From assembly GCA_004151065.3 (NCBI GenBank), contig NWUY0300097368.1, positions 6,637 through 19,862 of the forward strand: a stretch of 13,226 bases of DNA. The letters are read 5' to 3'. Source of the stretch: Larix sibirica (taxonomy: Eukaryota; Streptophyta; Pinopsida; Pinales; Pinaceae). The position numbers and the translations under genes were made by a program. Below the pieces are notes generated by a model, which saw only the letters and a program-made list of their open reading frames with translations, made no database searches and had not been told where the DNA came from. This document shows positions 1 to 7,976 of this stretch, in pieces (within the stretch, counting starts at the first letter, position 1; each line of letters opens with the position of its first letter).

Positions 1-118
1 TTAATAAAATTTGAAAAAGGGATATTACAAATCTCCTCATGCACTCACAACTAAAGAAACCATAATTCTCATGCATTTCTAGATGGTTCTAGCATCATAC
101 CATCAGTCCTATGCATAA

Positions 119-1156
119 GCTGGAGGGAATCCTTACCAGGAAGCAACCATTAATGAGGTATACAACTTCCTTATCAAGAACCAAACATGGGACTTGGTTC
201 TACTTCCATCAGATCGCAAGCTTGTCAGATGCAAGTGGGTCTACAAGATGAAGAATGTAGAAAATGGATCCGTGAGTAGATATAAAGCAATATTAGGGGC
301 CAAAAGATTTCAACAACTTCATGGGATCGATTACGATGAAACATTTTCTCTAGTGGATAAAATGGATTCCATTTGGTTAGATCTCGCTATTGCAGCAACA
401 AGAAGGTGGGAATTTCACCACATGGATGTGAAGAATGCATCTCTTCAAGGTGCTCTCGAAGAGGAAATATAAAAGGAGCAACTGCAAGGTTATGTACAAA
501 ATTCATCACTAGTTTGCAGACTCAAGAAATTACTCTATGGCCTTAAGCATGCACCTAGAGTGTGGTATACTAAAATGTATCCTTATTCTCTCAAAATTTC
601 ATTCGATGCAAATATGATATGAATGTTTATATGATGAGAACTTATGACTCTGTTGTTTATATTTCTTTATGTAGATTATGTGGTAATCACAGGTAGCACA
701 ATCACAACCATTGCTACAGTAAATTTTTTTTTGCATGACATGTTCACCATGACACACATGGATCTACTACACTTCTTCCTTGGTATTGAAATAATCCAGG
801 CTGATTTAAGGATCAAGATGGCTCAGTCAAAGTATGCAGGAGGTCTCTTGGTTAGATTTCACATGATTGTCTGCAATCCAACAACCACAGCTTTATTATT
901 TGGTGTAAATCTCGAGGATGGTGGGAATACACCATTATTCGATTGCACCAAGTATCATCAGCTATTGGGGAGTCTCCTATATCTCACTCAGTCCCATCCA
1001 AATATTTCGTATGCAGGTAGAGCAGTTTCCAGATACATGCAGGAACCACATGAGCTGCATTGGAAAGTCTCCAAGCGCATCCTCAGATATGTCAAAGGTA
1101 CCACAAGCTATGGGATTCATTATGCATCAGGTTGTACATTGGATTTCATTGGCTAA
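119..1156 (+). pseudogene. copia pol: reverse transcriptase, degenerate
   Basis: This relic matches the copia RT family, which copies retrotransposon RNA into cDNA. The frame is open from about 119 and gives the pre-RT block NQTWDLVLLP (about 179-208), then CKWVYKMK, RYKA, GIDYDETFS and HHMDVKNASLQG. After a TAA at 470 the same frame continues with LVCRLKKLLYGLKHAPRVWY. Stops follow at 620, 632 and 635. Across about 600-660 the recognisable copia residues (KYDMNVYMMRTYDS) lie in the neighbouring frame, then reading returns to the first frame. The catalytic box is YVDY rather than YVDD, so one metal-binding Asp is lost. Downstream are LHFFLGIEI, QSKYAGGLL, LLGSLLYLT and HWKVSKRILRYVKGT. Family assignment is secure and the gene is dead. 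Confidence 0.9.
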
Positions 1157-1602
1157 ATAAATTTAGATTGCGCCGGCGATAATACAAATCACAATTCCAC
1201 TTTAGGATATGTCCTCATTTTGGGATCCAACCCCATTTGTTGGTCCAGTAAAAAGCAATCATCGATTATTTTGTCATCAACATGGGACGAGTACAAAGGC
1301 ACAATCAATGTCACAACTTAGGCCATTTTGCTACGACCTTTACCTGCATAGCTTGGTATCCTATTTCATCATCTGAATGTCATCTTGTGTGATAATCAGA
1401 GCACACTGAATTTTTGCATAGATCCAATGCAGTGCCAAAGAAAAAAACACATCGAGATCCACATGCATTGCATTAGGGGACTGGTACATAATGGGATAAC
1501 CAACTTGTAGTATTGTCATTCTGAATAGACTACAACCATCTTCACGATAATTCCAATTTCTAGGAGACCACCTTGGGGTGAAAGACACAATTGCCTAGCG
1601 GC
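1157..1602 (+). pseudogene. copia pol: RNase H domain, degenerate
   Basis: This is the C-terminal RNase H of the same pol, which would remove the RNA strand during reverse transcription. It continues the RT frame directly after a TAA at 1157. Recognisable pieces are LDCAGD (family: DSDWAGD), the block GSNPICWSSKKQSS, LSSTWDEYKG (family: LSSTEAEY), CDNQSTLNF and KKHIEIHMHCIRGLVHNG. Stops in this frame lie at 1157, 1319, 1349, 1508 and 1526. Near 1550 the frame shifts and the end reads LGDHLGVKDTIA before a TAG. The acidic residue of the TEAEY motif is altered. This end of pol lies inside the first unit of the 251-bp duplication. Confidence 0.85.
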
Positions 1603-2065
1603 TATCTTAATTTTTCAATATTGTATTTTGAGGGGGGTTTATTTCCCATGAGGTTTTCCCTCTTTCCTCTTTTTCAACTATCATATGCTAGATGCATTGG
1701 AAAATGGGTACCTAAAATGGGTTCTTGCCGGTACCCATTCATTGAGTTCTCCCTAGTAGTGCTTCAAGGGGGTTATTGGATATTTTACACATAGACCTAG
1801 TATTTTTTTTTTGTGAGACCTCCTTGGGGTGAAGGACACAACTGCCTAGCAACTATCTTAGATTTTCAACATTATATTTTGAGGGGGGGATTTTTATGAT
1901 GAGGTTTTCCCTCTTTACTCTTTTTTAGCTGTCATATGTTACTTAGATGTAGTATTAAATGGGTACCTAAAATGGTTTCTTGCTGGGACCCATTCATTGT
2001 GTACTCCCTAGTAGTGTTTCAGGGAGGGTATTGGAGATATTACACACCCACCTAATATTTATTTT
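1564..2065 (+). repeat. 251-bp tandem duplication of pol end plus LTR start
   Basis: Unit 1 (1564-1814) and unit 2 (1815 to about 2065) are direct tandem copies, diverged by substitutions and small indels. Both begin GAGACC(A/T)CCTTGGGGTGAA, which encodes the end of copia pol. Both carry a G-rich run (1630-1637; 1881-1889), the text CTCCCTAGTAGTG, a second purine tract and an ATTGGA...TTACACA block. The unit contains the pol terminus, the purine tract and the first bases of the presumed LTR, so it straddles the pol/LTR boundary. The divergence suggests an old duplication. Confidence 0.85.
2019..2065 (+). other. candidate polypurine tract and 3' LTR start
   Basis: The purine tract CAGGGAGGG (2020-2028) is followed at 2029 by TATTGGAGATATTACACA, which resembles plant copia LTR starts of the TGTTGGA type with one changed base. 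The same arrangement occurs in the first duplicate at 1767-1790 (CAAGGGGG then TTATTGGA). An alternative purine tract lies at 1881-1890, but no TG-type LTR start follows it closely. No matching 5' LTR is in the window, so the boundary is inferred. Confidence 0.4.
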
Positions 2066-2500
2066 GATATGTTTTTTAGTCTATGTTGAGGGGCCCTTGA
2101 TCTAAGGAATTCTCCCCTAGAAAAAGGTTCTGCATCCTCTTTAGTCATCACCAAATTACACTTTAGATAGAATAGTGGAGTCAAGTCTTGCATGGAAACC
2201 TCAGTGTCATCACCTAGATTTGCTTGCAACATTGGAATCATCACCAGGAAGGTTCCTTTCATCCTCATGAGCCTATGGATGCGCTATGTGCATGTGGGAT
2301 GATGATCATGATGACGAATGATTATAATGGGAGATGCTCGAAACAAATGAGGAAGCACATGTTTTGAGACGTAATATATTGATTTCATGTAAATATGGCT
2401 ATAATTGTGTTATTTAAGGAACAACGGGTTTCCTTGTAAAAGTGAATAATATTAAGTGTTCATTGACATAAAAGATGGAAATGAAGGGGATAAGATTAAT
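2066..2500. other. unassigned spacer, possibly remaining copia LTR
   Basis: I see no recognisable domain in this stretch on either strand. A short minus-strand open frame (2059-2268) has no family motif. The first part may be the body of the copia 3' LTR, but no CA end or target duplication could be placed. The later part is AT-rich with runs such as GATGATGATCATGATGA near 2299. Confidence 0.4.
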
Positions 2501-2795
2501 AAATTCACTTTGTTCAATATGGAGGCTACTCAGAAATGGATGGAAATGTATGATGAGATGTGTAAAAAATAACATGAAGACATACAATTGTTTATAAGCT
2601 CAAACCATTGCATTCCACTCTTTGCAAAATTTCGTTATCATTGGATTGTAGAGTGTATAGACACATGGCAAAAAGAACAAATCCAAACTTTGTGACTAGC
2701 CAACGATTGAAAGTGAACTAGAAGCATTGAACATAGGAATTGGAATTAAAAGGGTGATATGCGATATTGGAATGATCATGAGATTAAGTACGCAA

Positions 2796-2834
2796 ATTTT
2801 AATTGAACATATTTGAGTATTGTTCAATTAAAAT
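2796..2834. repeat. perfect 14-bp inverted repeat
   Basis: ATTTTAATTGAACA (2796-2809) and its exact reverse complement TGTTCAATTAAAAT (2821-2834) flank an 11-base loop (2810-2820). The structure could form a hairpin. It sits in the decayed CACTA relic and is not followed by a T run. Its role, if any, is unknown. Confidence 0.8.
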
Positions 2835-2845
2835 ATGTGAACTGG

Positions 2846-3275
2846 GCATATGGTCATCATTTTAGAGTGGAGAGTCCGGATTGTGGCAATCATGTGATTG
2901 CGTTGTGTCTATTGCATTCAATCAAATAAATTGTGCATATAAACCTATTAAAATGACAACTTGACGATGTTGGCAACATATAGGATATAATTGAGTTGGA
3001 CTACAGGTCATTTAAATGTATTTGGTTTTATATTTTTGATAGGAGGAGATACGTTAGACATGACCTAGATAGTGAATTATATTCTATTGACATACATAGA
3101 TAAATGTCAATGTCTCAAGATCAACCATTTTTTATTCTAGAACATTGCGATTATGTTTTCTTCCATCTTGATGTCTATGATGAAATTTAGTGGTTTGTTA
3201 TTCCATGTACACCTAGGGGAAAAATGGTTTTTCATAAAATGTTCCCGTTGCAATTGTTACACTAGGTTAAGAAGA
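2846..3275 (+). pseudogene. DUF4216-like C-terminal domain of CACTA transposase
   Basis: DUF4216 is a domain commonly found at the C-terminal side of plant CACTA (TNP2-like) transposases; its role is unknown. The frame starting at GAT 2984 reads DIIELDYRSFKCIWFYIFD, close to the family signature (G.I.DIIELDY...LF.C.WF). Then come DSELYSIDIHR, a stop, DQPFFILEHCDYVFFHLDV and, after a TAG, WWFVIP-like residues (WFVIPCTPRGK). Just upstream in the same frame, GHHFRVESPDCGNHVIA (about 2846-2902) can be laid against the family's G.RF.........NSGV segment. Several stops (2927, 2954, 2981 and later) show that it is dead. The assignment rests on motif likeness only. Confidence 0.55.
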
Positions 3276-3306
3276 TGGTGATGAAAATGTAAATAATGAA
3301 GTAAGT

Positions 3307-3345
3307 GTAGTTTCATTAAGTAGTTTCATTAAGTAGTATTCATTT
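3307..3345 (+). repeat. 13-bp tandem repeat, about three units
   Basis: GTAGTTTCATTAA occurs twice exactly (3307-3319, 3320-3332), followed by a diverged third unit, GTAGTATTCATTT (3333-3345). It lies in AT-rich sequence between the CACTA relic and the LINE-1 tail and looks like replication slippage. Confidence 0.85.
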
Positions 3346-3482
3346 AACATACACAATATCGTCATTTTTTGAGTTTAAATGAATTAGAGTTGGTAGGTCA
3401 TAAGCATTATATTTTAATGAACAAACTTCAACCAATATTTGGCTCAAGGAATTGATGGGCACAAACATAAATAGGGTTTAGG

Positions 3483-3489
3483 TTTTTTT
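3483..3489 (-). other. probable LINE-1 3' end, short poly(A)
   Basis: T7 on the plus strand corresponds to A7 on the element's strand, about 380 bases after the end of the RNase H domain. LINE copies end in an A-rich tail, so this is the best candidate for the 3' terminus. The run is short and no target duplication could be tested, because the 5' end of the element is outside the window. Confidence 0.4.
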
Positions 3490-3540
3490 ATTACATAAAT
3501 GTATGATCTCCAATATCTTCATTATTTTTCTTTGATAACT

Positions 3541-3559
3541 TATATATATATATATATAT
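3541..3559. repeat. (TA)n microsatellite
   Basis: A run of about 19 bases of alternating T and A lies in the presumed 3' tail of LINE-1. It is a simple repeat with no sign of function. Confidence 0.95.
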
Positions 3560-3662
3560 TTCCAAAGAAAAATGTTAGTAGCTTTATTCTTGTAAAGATA
3601 AAAGTTACATCTAGTAATTTGCCCACTTATAGTCTGTAAAAAATAGAGAGTATTCAAACAGG

Positions 3663-3820
3663 GGAGTAATATCAACCCTCTGAAAGAAGAAAATAGCGGA
3701 GTAATCTCAACCCTCTGAAAGAAGAAAATAGGGGAGTAATCTCAACCCTTAATAAAAAAGAATGTTACACAGAGGTATACACAAATATACAAAAAGTATT
3801 AAGGGGAGTAGTCTCACCCT
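3663..3820. repeat. 35-bp tandem repeat in LINE-1 3' tail
   Basis: Two nearly identical 35-base units, 3663-3697 and 3698-3732 (GGAGTAAT(A/C)TCAACCCTCT... ending AGAAAATAG), are followed by a partial third unit (3733-3750). A diverged piece, GGAGTAGTCTCACCCTTT, lies at 3805-3822, about two unit lengths further on. The first two full units differ at only one or two bases, so the last duplication looks more recent than the decay of the surrounding element. Confidence 0.9.
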
Positions 3821-3825
3821 TTCAA

Positions 3826-3859
3826 TGCTCAACTTAGATAATTGCTCAACTTAGATAAT
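3826..3859. repeat. 17-bp exact tandem duplication
   Basis: TGCTCAACTTAGATAAT is present twice in direct succession (3826-3842 and 3843-3859). It lies at the end of the LINE-1 ORF2 relic and is probably a slippage product. Confidence 0.9.
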
Positions 3860-3861
3860 TG

Positions 3862-5100
3862 TTGGTTCGTAATACCATCTGATTAGATTTTTAGCTCCAA
3901 TTCAGAAACCTACGATGAAAAGTCTTGTATTTGAACTTATTCGAACCATTTCCAATTGGAAAGCTGATTTTGCCAGGGCATTTGCCTTTCTATTAAATTC
4001 ACAATAGTTATGGGAAACACTTACTTTTGGTAAGGAAAGCTGAAGGTCTCTGATATTCTCCATGAAAGGATATAGGTAGATGTTAGATCATATTGCACGT
4101 TGATTTACACAATTGGATATGAGTTTTGAATCTGAGAAGATTACCAAAGTTAGGAGAGAATATAGCTGAGCTATCTTAAAAGCTATATACGTTCCTTGTA
4201 ATTTTGCAAAATTGTTGGTGTTGAATCCTAGAGCCTATTGAAAAGAGACGGTCTTATCCTTGCCTATTATAATCCCATCCATGCCACACATTACCTGGAT
4301 TCCTCCCCGAGGCCCCATTACAGAAACAATTTGGTCGATTTGGGTCTATGACCGGAGGATCAAGGGTTCGTCTTTTTTGCTTTTCTTGCTGATGGGATCA
4401 TGCAAAGAGTATTTTTATCTATAGAAATTTGTTGAAATTAGTGGAGGCTTGTCCTTGAAGATTGATTCATTCCTCGGAATCCAAATGGCCCACATTATGT
4501 TGAGAGGGAGAGCAGGATACTCAGAGTTGACGGGACGGTCAAACCATTTTTTCCAAGCATCGTAGAGCTTATCACCATCCCAAACAAGCCTCTATACTAA
4601 AGAATCAACAGTTGACCAAACACCGTGAGAGAATTTGCAGTGCACAAAAAGATGATTAACTGTCTCAGCTTGATCCCTGCACAAATGTCAATAATTTGGA
4701 CCAAATTTGCCTCTCTTTTGGAGGTTTCCCCAAGTTAGAATCCTGTTGTAGAGGCACAACCACCTGAAGAAAATGGCCTTTGGATGCGGTAGTAGTTTCC
4801 AAATGTAACTGCACCATTCTAAATAGTGAGCCGACGATTGTCCACAAGAGTATTGTATCCCAATTTTACCAGATATTCCCCTCCATCTATATTCTTGATC
4901 CATAGCAGTCCTTCCGACCGCTTTTTGAGCATAATAAAGGCATATTTCAATTTTGAAGTATAGGTTTCCCATTCAATGCAATTATTTCCTTCAAGACCCA
5001 ACTCTTCTGGTGTGCACCATCCACCCTGATCCAAAAAATCCCGTTCCGAGTAAACATATGCTAGCACCTTTCGATTCTTTGATACCAATAGGTTAGAAGT
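3862..5100 (-). pseudogene. LINE-1 ORF2 C-terminus: zinc-binding region and RNase H
   Basis: Read on the minus strand, the part after RT first gives the post-RT linker with GGWCTPEELGLEGNNCIEW and LLWIKNIDGGEYLVKLGY. The zf-RVT-like region follows: YIWKLLPHPKAIFFRWL, NRILTWGNLQKRGKFGPN, then a stop where a Cys is expected, HLCRD, ETVNHLFVHCKF and GVW (about 4800-4610). It is followed by PLNIMWAIWIPRN. The RNase H relic (about 4330-3900) shows GFNTNNFAKLQ (family: NTNN.AEL), FSDSKLI and a final FNRKANALAKSA. Only the Asp of FSDS stands out among the expected catalytic acids; the others look replaced. RNase H here would degrade the template RNA during target-primed reverse transcription. Multiple stops and frame changes occur. 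Confidence 0.8.
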
Positions 5101-6960
5101 TTCATAAGGGAGGAGATGAGATCTATCTAGTCCTACAATTGGGTTGATGCCAAGATTTATTTCTACTCCATTTCCTTGCTTCTATGCCAAGTGATTTCTA
5201 ATCATACTGGAGGCCCTGACCAAATCCCTCTAAAAGAGAGAAACACCCACTGATCTAAGAGTTGCATTATGGATCTAAGAAGTAATTGAAAGAGGCTGGA
5301 TGTACTTGAGCCATATACATGATTTCCAAATACCCTGTGATGCGATGATCCTCTAATAGTTCTTTGTAGCCATATATTGGGAGAAGAGATTTGAGTCTTT
5401 AATCCCCCATCCCCCAAATATTTTTGGTTTGCCTAAAATATCCCATCTACATAGAGGAAGGGACTTATCCTCCTTGTTACTAGACTGAATGTACTTGGAG
5501 CAAATCTTTTTGATGGAGGAGAGAATGGATTTATGAATAAGGGCCATAGACATCCAATATACTGATATGGCTTCAATGACACTTTTGATCAAAGTAACTC
5601 TCCCAGGAAGAGAGTCCAATGAATGTACCAGGATCCCACTCTTTTCTTGATCTTTTCTAGTAGCCATAACCAGCCGTTGATTTTGTAATCATTTTCTTTG
5701 AGCATAAACCCCAGATACTTGAAGCATGATTCACGGTCTGCTTCTGAGAACGGAAGATGCTTGATGATGTTTTACTTCATAAGATCATAGACATTAAAGA
5801 AATTAATAGTAGTCTCCCCCCTGTTGATTTCCATACCCGTTGATGAGGAGAATAAGGCTAGTATTCGTTCCAAAATCTCAGCTTCCATAATAACTGCCCT
5901 TCCAAAGATGAGAATGTCATCAACAAATAGGATATGTGAAATACAAAACTCCTTTGTGATATTTACACCTTGAATATCTCCCAAATTCCTTTCAAGTGAG
6001 ATGTTCCTACTCAATGCTTCAACAATGACAAGGAAAAGTAGTGGAGAGAGGGGGCACCCTTGGCACATCCCTCTAGTCGAGTGGAAGAAAGGTGTGGTAG
6101 ATCCATTGATTAGAACAACATAAGAGACCCATTTGGTACGTGCTTCTATCCAGTTTATAAATGAACAAGGGAAACCCACATGGGTGAGGATAAGGTGTGG
6201 GTAAAGCCCATTTACCTTATCAAATTCTTTGATAAGGTCAATCTTTAACATGAATCTTTAACATGAATGTAGGGAGAGAAGAGTATTTGATAGAATGAAT
6301 GGTTTCCTGGGCCAAACCTATAGCATCATGGATATTCCTTTGATCTAAGAAGCCAAATTGGTTTGGGGAAATGCAATATGAGAAGATGGAATTTAGGTGG
6401 CTTGCTATAACCTTGGAGATGATCTTATATATACAATTGCAGAGGGCTATAGGTCTATAGTGATCAAAACCCAAAGGGATGCTTGATTTGGGAATGCTAA
6501 ATATGAATGTCGAATTGAAAGGTGGATGGACCATACCTAAAGATCTAGATTCTTCTACTGCAACAGTAATATCGTCACCAATCAGATCCCAGAAGCCAGT
6601 GTAAAACTCAACGTTCCTTCCATTTGGACCAGGGGATTTCCCATGTTGAAAATATTGGAGAACACTGTGGACCTCCTCCTTAGAGATCTCCTCCATAAGA
6701 GAGTAAGCTTGTAAAGGAACAACCCATCTGTTAAAGAAGGATATTGTAGTAAAGATATCCCTAATGTTCTCTTTTTTTGGTTCAGTGAAAATATTTTAGT
6801 AGTGATGTACAACTGTAGTAGAGATTGATTTGAAGTCTGAACACTCTTCTCCTCTTTGATTTATGACTTTCCAAATTGTGTTGGAGGTTCTTCTTCCCTT
6901 TGATTGTCCGTGGAATAATCTGTGTTGTTATCCCCTTCAACCAACCAAAGGGATCTGCTC
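5101..6960 (-). pseudogene. LINE-1 ORF2 reverse transcriptase domain
   Basis: Non-LTR reverse transcriptase, which would copy the LINE RNA at a nicked target. After the pre-RT box WLVEGDNNTDY (near 6930) come KEEVHSVLQYFQHGKSPGP, FSIPKS, HYRPIALCNCIYKIISKVI and SPNQFGFLDQRNIHDAIGLA, then LIKEFDKVN (block A), RGMCQGCPLSPLLF (block B) and the catalytic FVDD (block C, near 5915). Further down are PFSEADRESCFKYLGFMLK, GRVTLIKSVIEAISVYWMS and PKIFGGWGIKDSN. FVDD is intact. A 13-bp tandem duplication at 6240-6265 breaks the frame just before block A, and another shift lies near 5640-5670. Stops occur in the parts before and after RT. Family assignment is secure. Confidence 0.9.
6240..6265. repeat. 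13-bp tandem duplication in the RT gene
   Basis: AATCTTTAACATG occurs twice in a row (6240-6252, 6253-6265). The duplication is not a multiple of three and splits the LINE-1 RT between its N-terminal blocks and the catalytic block A. The two open segments overlap exactly here, and both translate the same residues (MLKI) at the duplicate. Confidence 0.95.
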
Positions 6961-7976
6961 TTCATCTTCCATTTTGCTTCCTTCGATGCTAGTATTCTTG
7001 CTTTCTCCTTTTCCAGTTTGTCCATTTCCAGGAGCTCTGGATCTCTTAGATCATGACTGTATAGAGATTTGACATAAAATTCTAATTGATTTTCAATACC
7101 CATCAATTCTTGTTCCTCATTAATGAAAGTTTCTTTTGTTAGTCCCTTGATCTTGAGCAGGTTTGAATGTAGCATTTTCATAGCTGGTTCCCCTGAGCTG
7201 ATATCAAACTGAATCCAATTCTTTGGGACAAGATCCTGAAAGGATTCATAGGTGAGCCAATGGGAGTTAAACTTGAAAGGTGAGGGGGGCTTATCAGAAG
7301 GGAGCGAGAGTTCCAGAAGGACAGGGAGATGGTCATAGGAGGCAACTTTTAAGATGGACGAGCGATATGCATTTAGGGAGAGAAGGGATTCTTTAAGGAG
7401 GAATCTATCTATGATTTTTGTAACGAGATGAACTCCATTCCTTTTGTTTGACCAAGTATCACCAGTAGAATAAGGATTTATATCGACCAAAAGGTTATCA
7501 AAGAGAAGGCTAGAGAAGTAGTCATCTAAAAGGTCCTTTCGAGCAAAGTTTCCCTTGAATTAAAAAAGATGAATGGTAAAATTTAGGTCACCTCTTAAAA
7601 TGAGGTTAGGTCTAGATAGAATCCGGGCTAGGTAAATATCACCCCAAAAATATTTTCAGTATTGAGAAGGAGCATAAACATTTAAAATATTTAGAGAAGT
7701 AAGAAGCCAGGCTGAACTGTGACTTAATTACCGAAGAATGGATTTTGAAGGAAGAATCCCATCTGAGTGCCAAGCCCCCTGAATGACCCTCTGCATCCGT
7801 GATGATGAAGGACCAATCAAGGATTTTTTTTTTAAGATCTTCCAAGATTGTTCTGTTAGAATAATAATCTCTTGAATGTAGATAACTGAAGGATGATGGA
7901 CGCAGATCAACCACTTGAGGGAACCTTGCTTCAAGGCCGCCCTAATGCATCTTATATTGTAGGAGAAAATGATCAT
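6961..7976 (-). pseudogene. LINE-1 ORF2 endonuclease domain (APE-like)
   Basis: This is the N-terminal apurinic-type endonuclease of ORF2, which would nick genomic DNA to prime insertion. It starts at ATG 7976 with IIFSYNIRCIRAALKQGSLK (family: SWNIRG), then YIQE (catalytic Glu), a frame change, and FIITDAEGHSGGLALRWDS. Next come NILNVYAPS, LILRGDLNFTIH (GDxN motif, near 7595), GDTWSNKRNG, KIIDRFLLK and SYDHLPVLL (terminal His motif, near 7340). The frame change fits slippage in the T10 run at 7824-7833. In-frame stops occur near 7665 and 7560. Apart from these breaks, the Asn, Glu, Asp/Asn and His motifs are all recognisable. Confidence 0.85.

Larger units (their letters stand above)
119..2065 (+). 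mobile_element. Ty1/copia retrotransposon relic, 3' half
   Basis: This is the 3' half of a Ty1/copia (Pseudoviridae-type) LTR retrotransposon. Visible in order are the linker before RT, RT, RNase H, a short post-pol stretch, a G-rich polypurine tract and the presumed start of the 3' LTR. The gag, protease and integrase core are not seen; bases 1-118 hold no reading frame that I can assign. The end of pol and the LTR junction are present twice because of a 251-bp tandem duplication. The right end of the LTR cannot be placed. Several stops and frameshifts make the copy inactive. Confidence 0.85.
2506..3275 (+). mobile_element. CACTA (En/Spm-like) transposase relic
   Basis: This stretch reads as old transposase-derived coding sequence. 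The best part is the DUF4216-like end at about 2984-3275, listed separately. Upstream, 2506-2691 stays mostly open on the plus strand (ATQKWMEMYDEMCKK, then IVECIDTWQKEQ after a stop). It could be the linker that precedes DUF4216 in TNP2-like proteins, but I recognise no motif there. No CACTA terminal repeats were found. Both ends are uncertain, and the Transposase_21 catalytic core is not seen. Confidence 0.45.

Noticed and set aside
918-1160. Plus-strand open frame inside the copia RT
   Set aside because: Shadow of the RT frame; it has no family likeness of its own.
1361-1588. Minus-strand open frame opposite copia RNase H
   Set aside because: It is antisense to recognisable RNase H residues and has no motif.
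2059-2268. Minus-strand 69-codon open frame
   Set aside because: No motif or neighbour supports it; I could not link it to a transposon protein, so it is kept as spacer.
3663-3820. Possible CRISPR-like repeat array
   Set aside because: Units are directly joined with no spacers, and the window is plant DNA.
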